From contig LSCM01000002.1 of assembly GCA_001577185.1 (NCBI GenBank), positions 1 through 27,983 of the forward strand: a DNA stretch of 27,983 nt, written 5' to 3'. Position numbers and translations under genes: made by a program. The DNA comes from Cloacimonetes bacterium TCS62. Its GTDB lineage: Bacteria; Cloacimonadota; Cloacimonadia; Cloacimonadales; TCS61. Positions 17,977 through 25,307 of the stretch are shown here, piece by piece. Position 1 is the first letter of the stretch. Each line of letters opens with the position of its first letter. The notes below the pieces were generated by a model that searched no databases, had not been told where the DNA came from, and saw only the letters and a list, made by a program, of their open reading frames with translations.

Positions 17977-19011
17977 ATGAATGTTATTAAATTTGGTTTG
18001 ATTGGTTGTGGTAGAATTTCTGTAAAACACTGTGAAGCAATAGAGAAGATCGATAATGCAAAGATCGTTACATGTGCGGATATTATAGAAAAACGTGCTT
18101 CAGAAACTTCGGAAAAGTTTAATATTAAAACTTATTACAAAGATTATAAGACAATGTTGGAAAATGAAGATATTGATTGTGTTCTGATTTGTACTCCAAG
18201 TGGGCTACATCCACAAATGGCTGTAGAAGCTGCAGATAGAAAAATCAATATTGTTACAGAAAAACCAATGGGAATTGATCTAAAATCTGCTGATGAAATG
18301 GTGCAAGCTTGTGATGAAAACGCTGTTGAATTATTTGTAGTAAAACAAAATCGTTTGAATCCTCCCATTCAACTGCTAAAGAAGGCAATTGATAAAAATA
18401 GATTTGGTAGGTTGTTCAGTGCAAATATCACAGTCCGTTGGACTAGACCACAAGAATATTATGATATGGCAAAATGGCGTGGTACTTGGGAGTTTGATGG
18501 TGGTGCTTTTATGAATCAAGCTTCACATTATTTTGATCTTATGCAATGGTTAATGGGTCCTGTTGATTCTGTGATGTCATTTACCGCGACTAATAATCAT
18601 AAGATAGAAACTGAAGATCAAGGTGCTGGTATTATTCACTTTCGAAATGGTGCAATTGGAGTAGCGGATGTAACGATGAATACGTATCCAAAGAATTTAG
18701 AAGGCTCGATTACAATTATGGGTGAAAATGGAACTGTTAAGATTGGTGGGATTGCTGTAAATAAAGTAGTTCACTGGGAGTTTAAAGAGTATGATGATGA
18801 TGATAAATTGATCGAGACATCGAATTCTGATCCAACCAGTGTTTATGGCTTCGGACACTTAGGATATTTACAGAATGTTGTAGATGTATTAAATGGACAG
18901 GATACTCCAAATACGGATGGACGCAGTGGAAGAAAATCATTGGAGCTTATTCTAGCATTATACAAGTCAGCTAAGATCGGTCAAAAAGTTGCATTACCAT
19001 TGAAGATTTAA
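17977..19011 (+). CDS. Gfo/Idh/MocA-family sugar dehydrogenase, WbpB/WlbA-like
   Basis: This 344-residue oxidoreductase has an N-terminal Rossmann motif LIGCGRIS (8-15), then the cofactor-side EKPMG motif. The active-site region contains RWTRPQEYYDMAKWRGTW and GGAFMNQASHYFDLMQWL with the catalytic-type His. This closely matches WbpB/WlbA, which oxidises the C3 hydroxyl of UDP-N-acetylglucosaminuronate on the way to 2,3-diamino sugars. The related GnnA acts on UDP-GlcNAc. The substrate here is inferred only. No partner aminotransferase or N-acyltransferase is in the window. The ribosome binding site is AAAGGAG. It ends 18 nt before the prenyl synthase gene and is likely first in that operon. 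It is not a glycerol-1-phosphate dehydrogenase, which is a different fold. Confidence 0.88.
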   Translation: MNVIKFGLIGCGRISVKHCEAIEKIDNAKIVTCADIIEKRASETSEKFNIKTYYKDYKTMLENEDIDCVLICTPSGLHPQMAVEAADRKINIVTEKPMGIDLKSADEMVQACDENAVELFVVKQNRLNPPIQLLKKAIDKNRFGRLFSANITVRWTRPQEYYDMAKWRGTWEFDGGAFMNQASHYFDLMQWLMGPVDSVMSFTATNNHKIETEDQGAGIIHFRNGAIGVADVTMNTYPKNLEGSITIMGENGTVKIGGIAVNKVVHWEFKEYDDDDKLIETSNSDPTSVYGFGHLGYLQNVVDVLNGQDTPNTDGRSGRKSLELILALYKSAKIGQKVALPLKI

Positions 19012-19029
19012 ACGATAAAGGAGACTAAT

Positions 19030-19917
19030 TTGTTAGTTCAAGAATATTTTAAATCTAGAAAAGAAATTCTCGAAGATGCTTTGGAAAAATATTTAGCTCC
19101 CTCTGATACTTATCCATCTGAGTTAAATAAGGCAATAAGATATAGTGTATTTAGTGATGGTAAGAGATTAAGACCGATTATCTTCTTTGCGACTTATGAG
19201 ATGCTGATCGGTCGTAAGAACATTAGTCGTTTAAGACGATTATTACCAGCTGCTTGTGCATTGGAATTGGTTCATACTGCATCCTTGATACATGATGATC
19301 TACCTAGTGTAGATAACTCTGATGAACGGAGAGGAAAACCGAGTTGTCATGTAAAATTTGGAGAAGCTACAGCCATTTTAGCTGGGGATGCACTGATCAC
19401 AAAATCGATAGAGATCTTAACCAAATTAAAAAATAAAAAAGAAGCTATCAAATCTATTGAGATATTAACAAGAGCAATTTCAACTCGTGGAATGATCGGT
19501 GGACAAGCTGTTGATATAATCTCAGCAAAAAAGAAAACGACTAAAAGTACATTGCGTTATATCCATTTGAAAAAAACAGGTTCTTTATTACAAGCAGCAA
19601 CTGAATTAGCCTGTATGTTCCAAAAAGCAGAAAATAATTTGCGCATTACTTTGGGTAATTTTGCTCTTAACTTAGGGTTAGCTTATCAAATCGTTGATGA
19701 TATTCTTGATGAAGTAGGTAGCTTTGAAGTTCTGGGAAGACAACCAGGAGGAGATTCGAAAAACAAGAAAGCGACTTATCCCTCTCTATTTGGTTTAGAA
19801 AAATCAAAGAAGAAAGCTGAAAAACTTTTAAGAGATTGTTATAATGCAGTCAAGAATATAAAAAACAATGAGATTTTACTAGAATATGTTAATATGATTA
19901 AAGAACGTTTACCATAA
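19030..19917 (+). CDS. Short-chain polyprenyl diphosphate synthase, probable GGPP synthase
   Basis: This 295-residue class-1 prenyltransferase starts with TTG at 19030, supported by AAAGGAG six nt upstream; no suitable ATG exists nearby. It has GKRLRP (44-49), the first Asp-rich motif D89-D90-LPSV-D95 with ERRGKP, and the second Asp-rich motif DDILD (223-227). The fifth residue before the first motif is Ala84 (HTASLIHDD). E. coli FPP synthase has Tyr there to block elongation, while CrtE-type GGPP synthases have small residues, so a C20 product is favoured. It would supply GGPP from IPP and allylic precursors in the cytosol. The next two genes, 2 and then 1 nt apart, use GGPP. Alternatives are FPP or a longer product. 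Confidence 0.92.
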   Translation: MLVQEYFKSRKEILEDALEKYLAPSDTYPSELNKAIRYSVFSDGKRLRPIIFFATYEMLIGRKNISRLRRLLPAACALELVHTASLIHDDLPSVDNSDERRGKPSCHVKFGEATAILAGDALITKSIEILTKLKNKKEAIKSIEILTRAISTRGMIGGQAVDIISAKKKTTKSTLRYIHLKKTGSLLQAATELACMFQKAENNLRITLGNFALNLGLAYQIVDDILDEVGSFEVLGRQPGGDSKNKKATYPSLFGLEKSKKKAEKLLRDCYNAVKNIKNNEILLEYVNMIKERLP

Positions 19918-19919
19918 AA

Positions 19920-20744
19920 ATGTCTTATTTGAGGATATTAAGACCATTAAATTGTCTCTTTGTTTTTGTAACAGTCCTTTGTGGCGCTTTCATCCAAGCA
20001 TACACTTACAAAGTTTTCCCGGTTATTTTTTCTGCTATCTCCGCTATGCTGATCGCAGGTGCAGGATATGTCATTAATGATTATTTTGATTATCCAATTG
20101 ATAAGATAAATAAACCATTTAGAGTACTGCCCAGCAAAAAGATCAGTTTGAAAAGAGCATATTTCTATGCAGTTGCCCTTTTTGTTTTAGGAATTGTATT
20201 CTCTTTTTTTACTTATAGAATTGAATGCGTAATTATAGCAATAATAAATACTTTTGTACTGTTTACTTACGCAAAAAAATACAAATTTACTCCACTGATT
20301 GGTAATTTACTTGTATCTTATGCGGCTGCAAGTACTTTTGTTTATGGAGGTTTGAGTAATCATAATTTGAAGAATAGTTTGATAATAGCCTTTTTTGCTT
20401 TTTTATATACTTTGATTAGAGAATTGGTAAAAGATTGTGAGGATATTGATGGAGATAACAAGTTTAATGCTAGAACATTAGCGATAGAAGTTGGCAAAAA
20501 AAAAACTATTTTAATTAGCATTATACCCGGTTTATTTATTTTTGCTTTCAACTATTATTTGTTCCTCTCTGGGAATTTCTCAAAGATAACATTTATCTTT
20601 ATGAATTTGCTTGTAATTGTTCCTCTAATCTATTTTATAGTTACATTGTTAAAAAATATTAAAAAAAAAAATCTCTCACGAATTTCGAAGTTAATTAAGA
20701 TTGATATGTTAATTTTATTAATAATTTTATGGTTTGGGAAGTAA
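19920..20744 (+). CDS. UbiA-family prenyltransferase, probable digeranylgeranylglyceryl phosphate synthase
   Basis: This 274-residue integral membrane prenyltransferase has about eight hydrophobic segments. The first Asp-rich motif is N53-DYFDYPIDKINKPFRVLPS. The second is KDCEDIDGDNKF (D172, D175, D179), followed by ARTLAIEVGKKK. The NDYFDYxIDKIN(K/R)PxRxLPS form is that of archaeal-type DGGGP synthase and its bacterial relatives. This enzyme adds the second geranylgeranyl chain to sn-3-O-GGGP by an ether bond. Other UbiA enzymes (quinone, heme O, chlorophyll) use aromatic or porphyrin acceptors. Its position between a prenyl synthase and a GGGP synthase, with 1-2 nt spacers, strongly supports the lipid role. 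It remains inference without assay. Confidence 0.88.
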   Translation: MSYLRILRPLNCLFVFVTVLCGAFIQAYTYKVFPVIFSAISAMLIAGAGYVINDYFDYPIDKINKPFRVLPSKKISLKRAYFYAVALFVLGIVFSFFTYRIECVIIAIINTFVLFTYAKKYKFTPLIGNLLVSYAAASTFVYGGLSNHNLKNSLIIAFFAFLYTLIRELVKDCEDIDGDNKFNARTLAIEVGKKKTILISIIPGLFIFAFNYYLFLSGNFSKITFIFMNLLVIVPLIYFIVTLLKNIKKKNLSRISKLIKIDMLILLIILWFGK

Positions 20745-20745
20745 T

Positions 20746-21492
20746 ATGAAAACTTATAGAAAACTAGTTTCATTAGCAAAGAAAAGAGCTAATTATTTTT
20801 GTTTGATCGATCCTGATAAAATGGATAAAAAAGAATCTGTTAAATTTGCTAAAAATTGCGAGAAGAATGGTGCTGACGGTATTTTAGTGGGTGGAAGCTT
20901 GATGATAAATAACAATTTTGAACCAAATTTAAAGATGATCAAAAAAAGCGTTAACATTCCTGTTCTTATTTTTCCTGGAATCTTTAATTTTGTTTCTCCT
21001 TATGCAGATGCGTTATTATTGCTCAGTGTCATTACAAGCAGGAATCCACAAATGTTGATCGGTGAACAAGTTCGTGCTGCCCCATTGATCAAACATTACG
21101 ATTTGGAAGCAATTGGCACAGCATATATGTTGATCGAATCTGGTAATCATACATCTGTTAATTTTATGAGTGGAAGCATGCCATTACCAAGGAATAAAAA
21201 TGATATTGCGGTTTCTCATGCTTTAGCTGGGCAATATCTGGGGATGAACCTTATCTATCTGGATGCAGGTAGCGGAGCAAAATATTCGGTAAGTAATAGT
21301 ATGATTTCAGCTATCCGCAAAAATGTGTCATTACCAATTTTCTTAGGTGGTGGTATAAAAACTCCAGAAGAAGCAGCGCAAAAAGCTAGAGCTGGTGCGG
21401 ACTTTATAGTAACAGGTAATATCCTGGAAGATAATAATGATCCTAAGTTGATTAAAGAATTTGCAGATGCAGTGCATCAAGTAAAACGTTGA
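20746..21492 (+). CDS. Geranylgeranylglyceryl phosphate synthase (GGGPS/PcrB family, group II-like)
   Basis: This 248-residue TIM-barrel enzyme forms the first ether bond between GGPP and sn-glycerol-1-phosphate. Motifs seen are FCLIDPDK (18-25), GADGILVGGS (42-51), PVLIFPG, SRNPQMLIGEQ, then EAIGTAYMLIESGNHTSVNF, SGSMPLP, DIAVSHALAGQYLGM and YLDAGSGA. The phosphate-binding end LGGGIKTPEEA and GADFIVTGN completes it. The extended DIA..HALAGQYLGM segment resembles group II GGGPS of Euryarchaeota and Bacteroidota rather than Firmicutes PcrB. The ATG at 20746 is preferred over a TTG at 20734, which would overlap the UbiA stop. Its stop overlaps the next ATG (TGATG). A PcrB-like heptaprenyl preference is unlikely but not excluded. 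Confidence 0.95.
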   Translation: MKTYRKLVSLAKKRANYFCLIDPDKMDKKESVKFAKNCEKNGADGILVGGSLMINNNFEPNLKMIKKSVNIPVLIFPGIFNFVSPYADALLLLSVITSRNPQMLIGEQVRAAPLIKHYDLEAIGTAYMLIESGNHTSVNFMSGSMPLPRNKNDIAVSHALAGQYLGMNLIYLDAGSGAKYSVSNSMISAIRKNVSLPIFLGGGIKTPEEAAQKARAGADFIVTGNILEDNNDPKLIKEFADAVHQVKR

Positions 21493-22283
21493 TGATTGAT
21501 ATTCATACACATATCCTGCCCAATATTGATGATGGTTCCAAAGATTTAAAGACATCGCTCAGACAATTGGAACTGATGAGAAAAAACGGAACTATGAAAG
21601 TAGTTTGCTCACCACATTTTCTTAGGAACACATTTCATAATACTGCCGATAAAATTGATAAAAAATTTAAGAAGTTACAAAATGCAGTAAATAAAGAAAA
21701 TATCGATATCAAGCTTGTTAAAGGTGTGGAGTTATATTTGGATGATAAAGCATTGGAAACTATTCAAAGTGAAAGATTTTGTATTGAGAATACAGATTAT
21801 ATTCTAGTAGAAACATCTATGACACAGTTTCCTGCAGATCTTTATGAGATCCTTTATCAGCTGGTTAAGGCTGGGTACAAACCGATCATGGCACACCCGG
21901 AAAGATATGGCTCGATAATAAATGATAACGATCTGGCAGAAGATCTAATGTATAAAAATGTTTATTTGCAAATGAATGCAGGAAGTTTATTTGGACAATA
22001 TGGGAAAAAAGTAAAAAAAACAGCCTGGAATTTATTAGAAAAAGGATATGTTCATTTCCTAGCCTCAGATAATCATTGCAATAATAATGAATATAATCTA
22101 CAAAAGGCTTATGAAATTATTGCTGAATATATTGATGAATTTACTGCAAAATTATTAACCAAGGTTAATCCTGAAAAGATGTTGAAAAATGAGATAATTG
22201 ATTACTTCTATCTTGATTCAATGGAAATAGAATATAAAAACATATTCCATAAATTTATCAGTAAAATAAAGAAAATCTTATGA
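21492..22283 (+). CDS. PHP-domain tyrosine phosphatase, CpsB/CapC/YwqE type
   Basis: This 263-residue protein has the polymerase-and-histidinol-phosphatase metal site. DIHTHILPNIDDGSKD at the start gives H5 and H7, CSPHF gives H42, and VELYL, MAHPERYG and LASDNHCN complete it. CpsB/YwqE enzymes dephosphorylate bacterial tyrosine kinases that control capsule or exopolysaccharide chain length. The ATG is at 21492; an in-frame TTG at 21489 only adds one residue. Translation is coupled to GGGPS through TGATG overlap. No BY-kinase gene lies in the window, so the substrate is unknown. A polysaccharide function fits the neighbouring sugar dehydrogenase and epimerase. Confidence 0.92.
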   Translation: MIDIHTHILPNIDDGSKDLKTSLRQLELMRKNGTMKVVCSPHFLRNTFHNTADKIDKKFKKLQNAVNKENIDIKLVKGVELYLDDKALETIQSERFCIENTDYILVETSMTQFPADLYEILYQLVKAGYKPIMAHPERYGSIINDNDLAEDLMYKNVYLQMNAGSLFGQYGKKVKKTAWNLLEKGYVHFLASDNHCNNNEYNLQKAYEIIAEYIDEFTAKLLTKVNPEKMLKNEIIDYFYLDSMEIEYKNIFHKFISKIKKIL

Positions 22284-23254
22284 AAAAAATTTTGATAACT
22301 GGTAGTAGTGGATTTATTGGTAGGAATGTAACAAAAAAGCTTGCTAAACAAAATTATGATATTACAGCGATCATTCGGCCGGAAACAGATTCAAATAGAA
22401 TTCAAGGATTCGCTGATTCTATACGTTTTGAAGAGATCAATCTAGCACGAATAAATTCATTAAGAAATTTTCTTTCAAATAATTCTTTTGATTTAATATA
22501 TCATATCGGGGCACTTCGGGGTGGAAGAAAATTTTCAAAACAGGATTTTTATACTACGAATGTAAAAGCCACAGAGCAGATAATTATTTCAGCTTTAAAA
22601 AATAATACTAAGCTTATATTTTGCTCTTCTGTGGGAATATTTGGAGCAATACCGTATCGATTACCAGCTGACAATAATACAAAACGGAAAGCAGATAATT
22701 ATTATCATTACACAAAGATTCAAGCAGAGAAATTGATCCAAAAATATGTCAAGCAAGGACTGAATGCTGTAATCGTGCGTCCTTCAATTACTTATGGAAC
22801 AGGTGATTACGGATTCCCCTATACATTAACAAAATTAATAGATAAAAAACTTTTGTTCTTATCAAAACAAAAGATAAAAATCCACCTTACAAATATTGAT
22901 TTTCTTTCTGATGTGTTCACCCAGTTAGCGAAGTATCAAATAAGTTCAGGTAGATCTTATATTGTTGCAGATGCAAAACCAGTTGAGATCCACGAACTTG
23001 CAGATTTTATTAATAATGAAATTAATAATACTGATTATCCCAAATATAAGAATATCAACAGAAAATTTTTTCGTTTAGGAGAATCAATCTCAAGACTTCT
23101 TGGTAGTGAACTTTGGACTTCAAGATTTGAGCTCATATCAAGAGATTGGTTCTATAAGATAGATGATGTTCAAAACGATTTTGATCTTAAACTTCCAAAT
23201 ACAATTCCTGCTTTTAAGATCGTAACAAATTGGTACAAGAAGGAAGACAGATAA
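22280..23254 (+). CDS. NAD-dependent epimerase/dehydratase (extended SDR)
   Basis: This 324-residue extended short-chain dehydrogenase/reductase has the nucleotide-binding ILITGSSGFIGRNV with GSSGFIG at 8-14. SSVGIFG carries the catalytic Ser region and Y142-HYT-K146 is the catalytic YxxxK pair. VIVRPSITYGTGDYGFP follows, as in sugar-nucleotide epimerases. Family members act on UDP- or dTDP-sugars, or on sterol and flavonoid substrates; the substrate here is unknown. The start overlaps the CpsB stop by 4 nt, and its stop is 2 nt before the methyltransferase-like gene. In this operon it may modify a sugar for an exopolysaccharide or a lipid headgroup. Confidence 0.9.
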   Translation: MKKILITGSSGFIGRNVTKKLAKQNYDITAIIRPETDSNRIQGFADSIRFEEINLARINSLRNFLSNNSFDLIYHIGALRGGRKFSKQDFYTTNVKATEQIIISALKNNTKLIFCSSVGIFGAIPYRLPADNNTKRKADNYYHYTKIQAEKLIQKYVKQGLNAVIVRPSITYGTGDYGFPYTLTKLIDKKLLFLSKQKIKIHLTNIDFLSDVFTQLAKYQISSGRSYIVADAKPVEIHELADFINNEINNTDYPKYKNINRKFFRLGESISRLLGSELWTSRFELISRDWFYKIDDVQNDFDLKLPNTIPAFKIVTNWYKKEDR

Positions 23255-23256
23255 GT

Positions 23257-24093
23257 ATGGCTATACCTATTATTCAGAATTGGAAAAATTACTTCAAAGA
23301 TCCTGATGAAGGACTAGGCTCTTCTTACGAGAGAGTTATCCTCAATGGAAAATTAGTTCAGATCTGTAAATATTTTGAGGCAAAGAATATTTTGGAAGTT
23401 CCAAGTTTTGGATTCACAGGTGTCTCTGGTATCAATAGTATGGAACTTGCAAAAAGAGGATATGATGTGACTATTGTAGATCATGATAAAAATCGCCTAA
23501 AACAAATTAATGATCTTTGGGCGGATCTAGAGTATAAACTTATTTCGAAATTTATAATAGACTATTTTTTTCTACCTTTTGATAATAATGCGTTTGATCT
23601 AAGTTGGAATTTTTCTGCGCTATGGTTTACCAAAGATCTGGAAAAATTCTTAGCTGAACTATCTAGAGTTACAAAAAAGGTGATCTTTCTTTGCGTACCA
23701 AATAGATCCGGTTTAGGTTATTTAAGTCAAAAGTATTTTGGGAAAGATTATCTTAATAAAAATGTGTTTGAAGAAAATATAAAACCAAAAAATATAAAAA
23801 AGACGATGAAAAAATTGGATTGGCAATTGATTAGTTCGAACTTTATTGATTGTCCACCTTGGCCTGATATTGGTATGCCTAAGGAAAAATTTCTCAATAA
23901 GTTTGGTCTAAATTCAAGGCAAAAAGAAAAGAAAAGAAAATCGATTTCGATTTTAAAGTATTATCAGGGTGAGGATGAAAACTTTCCTGCAAAAATGATG
24001 AAATATTCATGGTTAGAGACTTATGCACCATCGTTCATCAAGTATTTTTGGGCTCATCACAAATATTTTTTATTTATACCAAAAGGAAAATGA
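23257..24093 (+). CDS. Methyltransferase-like protein (class I SAM-dependent fold, atypical motif I)
   Basis: This 278-residue protein has the layout of a class I SAM methyltransferase. ILEVPSFGFTGVSGI lies where the glycine-rich motif I belongs, DVTIVDHDKNRL gives the acidic post-I residue, then DYFFLPFDNNAFDLSW resembles the Methyltransf_11 segment, and LAELSRVTKKVIFLCVPN follows. The motif I glycines are spaced unusually (EVPSFGFTG rather than DxGxGxG), so SAM binding may be altered. The ATG at 23257 follows GGAAG, and a TTG at 23230 would overlap the epimerase. The C-terminal third is basic and unrecognised. The acceptor is unknown; a glycan or lipid headgroup would fit the operon. Confidence 0.72.
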   Translation: MAIPIIQNWKNYFKDPDEGLGSSYERVILNGKLVQICKYFEAKNILEVPSFGFTGVSGINSMELAKRGYDVTIVDHDKNRLKQINDLWADLEYKLISKFIIDYFFLPFDNNAFDLSWNFSALWFTKDLEKFLAELSRVTKKVIFLCVPNRSGLGYLSQKYFGKDYLNKNVFEENIKPKNIKKTMKKLDWQLISSNFIDCPPWPDIGMPKEKFLNKFGLNSRQKEKKRKSISILKYYQGEDENFPAKMMKYSWLETYAPSFIKYFWAHHKYFLFIPKGK

Positions 24094-24115
24094 TAAATTT
24101 TTTGAGGTTATATTT

Positions 24116-24313
24116 ATGAAGATTAAGTTTTTTTTAAAAGCATCTATCCCGTTCGGTATTATTTTGTTTTGCTTATATTTTTTTATTCCCTTTTTTAGAA
24201 GAGGCCAAACACTTACGCAAATTGTAATTAAGGTGATAGTTACTGCCGTAGTTTATGGTATAGTAATGTTACTAATTAGAAAGAAAAAAAATAATTCAGA
24301 TGAAAATGAATAA
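24116..24313 (+). CDS. Small two-helix membrane protein
   Basis: This 65-residue protein starts at ATG 24116, preceded by TTGAGG; a longer reading would run back over the methyltransferase gene. Helix 1 is about residues 8-27 (KASIPFGIILFCLYFFIPFF), an RRGQT turn follows, and helix 2 is about 36-54 (VIKVIVTAVVYGIVMLLI). The tail RKKKNNSDENE is charged. By positive-inside logic both ends would lie near the cytoplasm. It overlaps the following membrane-protein gene by 14 nt, so the two are probably co-translated and may interact. The family is not recognised. Confidence 0.75.
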   Translation: MKIKFFLKASIPFGIILFCLYFFIPFFRRGQTLTQIVIKVIVTAVVYGIVMLLIRKKKNNSDENE

Positions 24314-25307
24314 AGATAAGATCAATTGGCTTTTAGGTATTTCTCTGGGAATAATATTTCTTATTGCCTGGATTCATATTGTAGATTGGCATGAATTTGT
24401 AAGTTATTTTGAAGAGTTCAGGCTAACTTATGTAGTATTTTTTTCTATATTTTATATCATAGCTTATTTTTTCCGTAGTTGGCGCTGGAAAATAATTATG
24501 AAACCGATCTTTAAGATGACTTTTTATGAGAGTTTTAGGCTTTTTATGACTGGTTTGATGGTTAATTATCTGATTCCAGTACGGGCTGGAGAACTTTCCA
24601 AATCGTTAATATTAAAGAATAAACATAATGTTCGAATATCTAAAAGTTTACCAACAGTTTTTCTTGATAAAATTACTGATCTTTTTCCGATAATAATTAT
24701 CATGATATTGATCCCGCAGATTTCAATTCAGCTAAATGTTACTTTAAAGCTCATTATTAGTGCTCTCTTATTGATATTCTTGCTCTTTATAGGATTTTTA
24801 TTCTTTGCTGTAAGTCATAAGAAAAAAGCAACTTCGTTTCTACATTCTCTTTTGAAAATATTACCTTCAAAATATAGACGAAAATTGGAAGATTTCTTTA
24901 CAAATTTTGTTGAAGGTATGGGAATTATGCGGAACCGAATTGCAGACAATATCAAAGTATATCTACTTACAATTTTAGCTGTATTTTCTGAAGCAATTTA
25001 TATTTATGCAGTATTTCATGCTTTTGGTTCAACTATTTCTTACCCCAAAATTTTATTTGGTTATACATTGATGAATCTTACGTACATACTACCAACACCA
25101 CCTGCTCAAATAGGTTCTAACCAATTTATGTGGGTATTGATCTTTGGTTATGCTCTAGGAGCTAATGAAAATTTAACAAGTGCTGCTGTCACATTTTCGC
25201 ATCTTCTAACTACGATCTGGATCTTTTTGATTGGGGTGATATCATTGATTACATTAAAACTGGATTTTTATGAAATAGTTAAATTAAAAAATAATGAGGT
25301 AATATGA
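24300..25307 (+). CDS. Polytopic membrane protein of the AglD/UPF0104 (LPG synthase TM, flippase-like) family
   Basis: This 335-residue protein (333 if the second ATG at 24306 is used) has about eight hydrophobic segments. Family landmarks are FFRSWRWKIIMKP, GLMVNYLIPVRAGELSKSL, FLDKITDLFPI and YILPTPPAQIGSNQF. The RAGE and P..PA.IG motifs are typical of the lysylphosphatidylglycerol-synthase transmembrane domain family. Members include the flippase half of MprF and archaeal proteins encoded with glycosylation genes. A role in moving or modifying a lipid-linked molecule in the inner membrane is plausible. The substrate is unknown. It overlaps the small two-helix gene and, by 4 nt, the MoxR gene. 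Confidence 0.88.
   Translation: MKMNKDKINWLLGISLGIIFLIAWIHIVDWHEFVSYFEEFRLTYVVFFSIFYIIAYFFRSWRWKIIMKPIFKMTFYESFRLFMTGLMVNYLIPVRAGELSKSLILKNKHNVRISKSLPTVFLDKITDLFPIIIIMILIPQISIQLNVTLKLIISALLLIFLLFIGFLFFAVSHKKKATSFLHSLLKILPSKYRRKLEDFFTNFVEGMGIMRNRIADNIKVYLLTILAVFSEAIYIYAVFHAFGSTISYPKILFGYTLMNLTYILPTPPAQIGSNQFMWVLIFGYALGANENLTSAAVTFSHLLTTIWIFLIGVISLITLKLDFYEIVKLKNNEVI

Noticed and set aside
17977..19011. The oxidoreductase as glycerol-1-phosphate dehydrogenase feeding the ether-lipid enzymes
   Set aside because: G1P dehydrogenase belongs to the iron-alcohol-dehydrogenase-like fold; this protein has clear Gfo/Idh/MocA and WlbA motifs.
20734..20745. Upstream TTG start for GGGPS adding four residues
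   Set aside because: It would overlap the UbiA stop and adds nothing conserved; ATG 20746 aligns with the family start.
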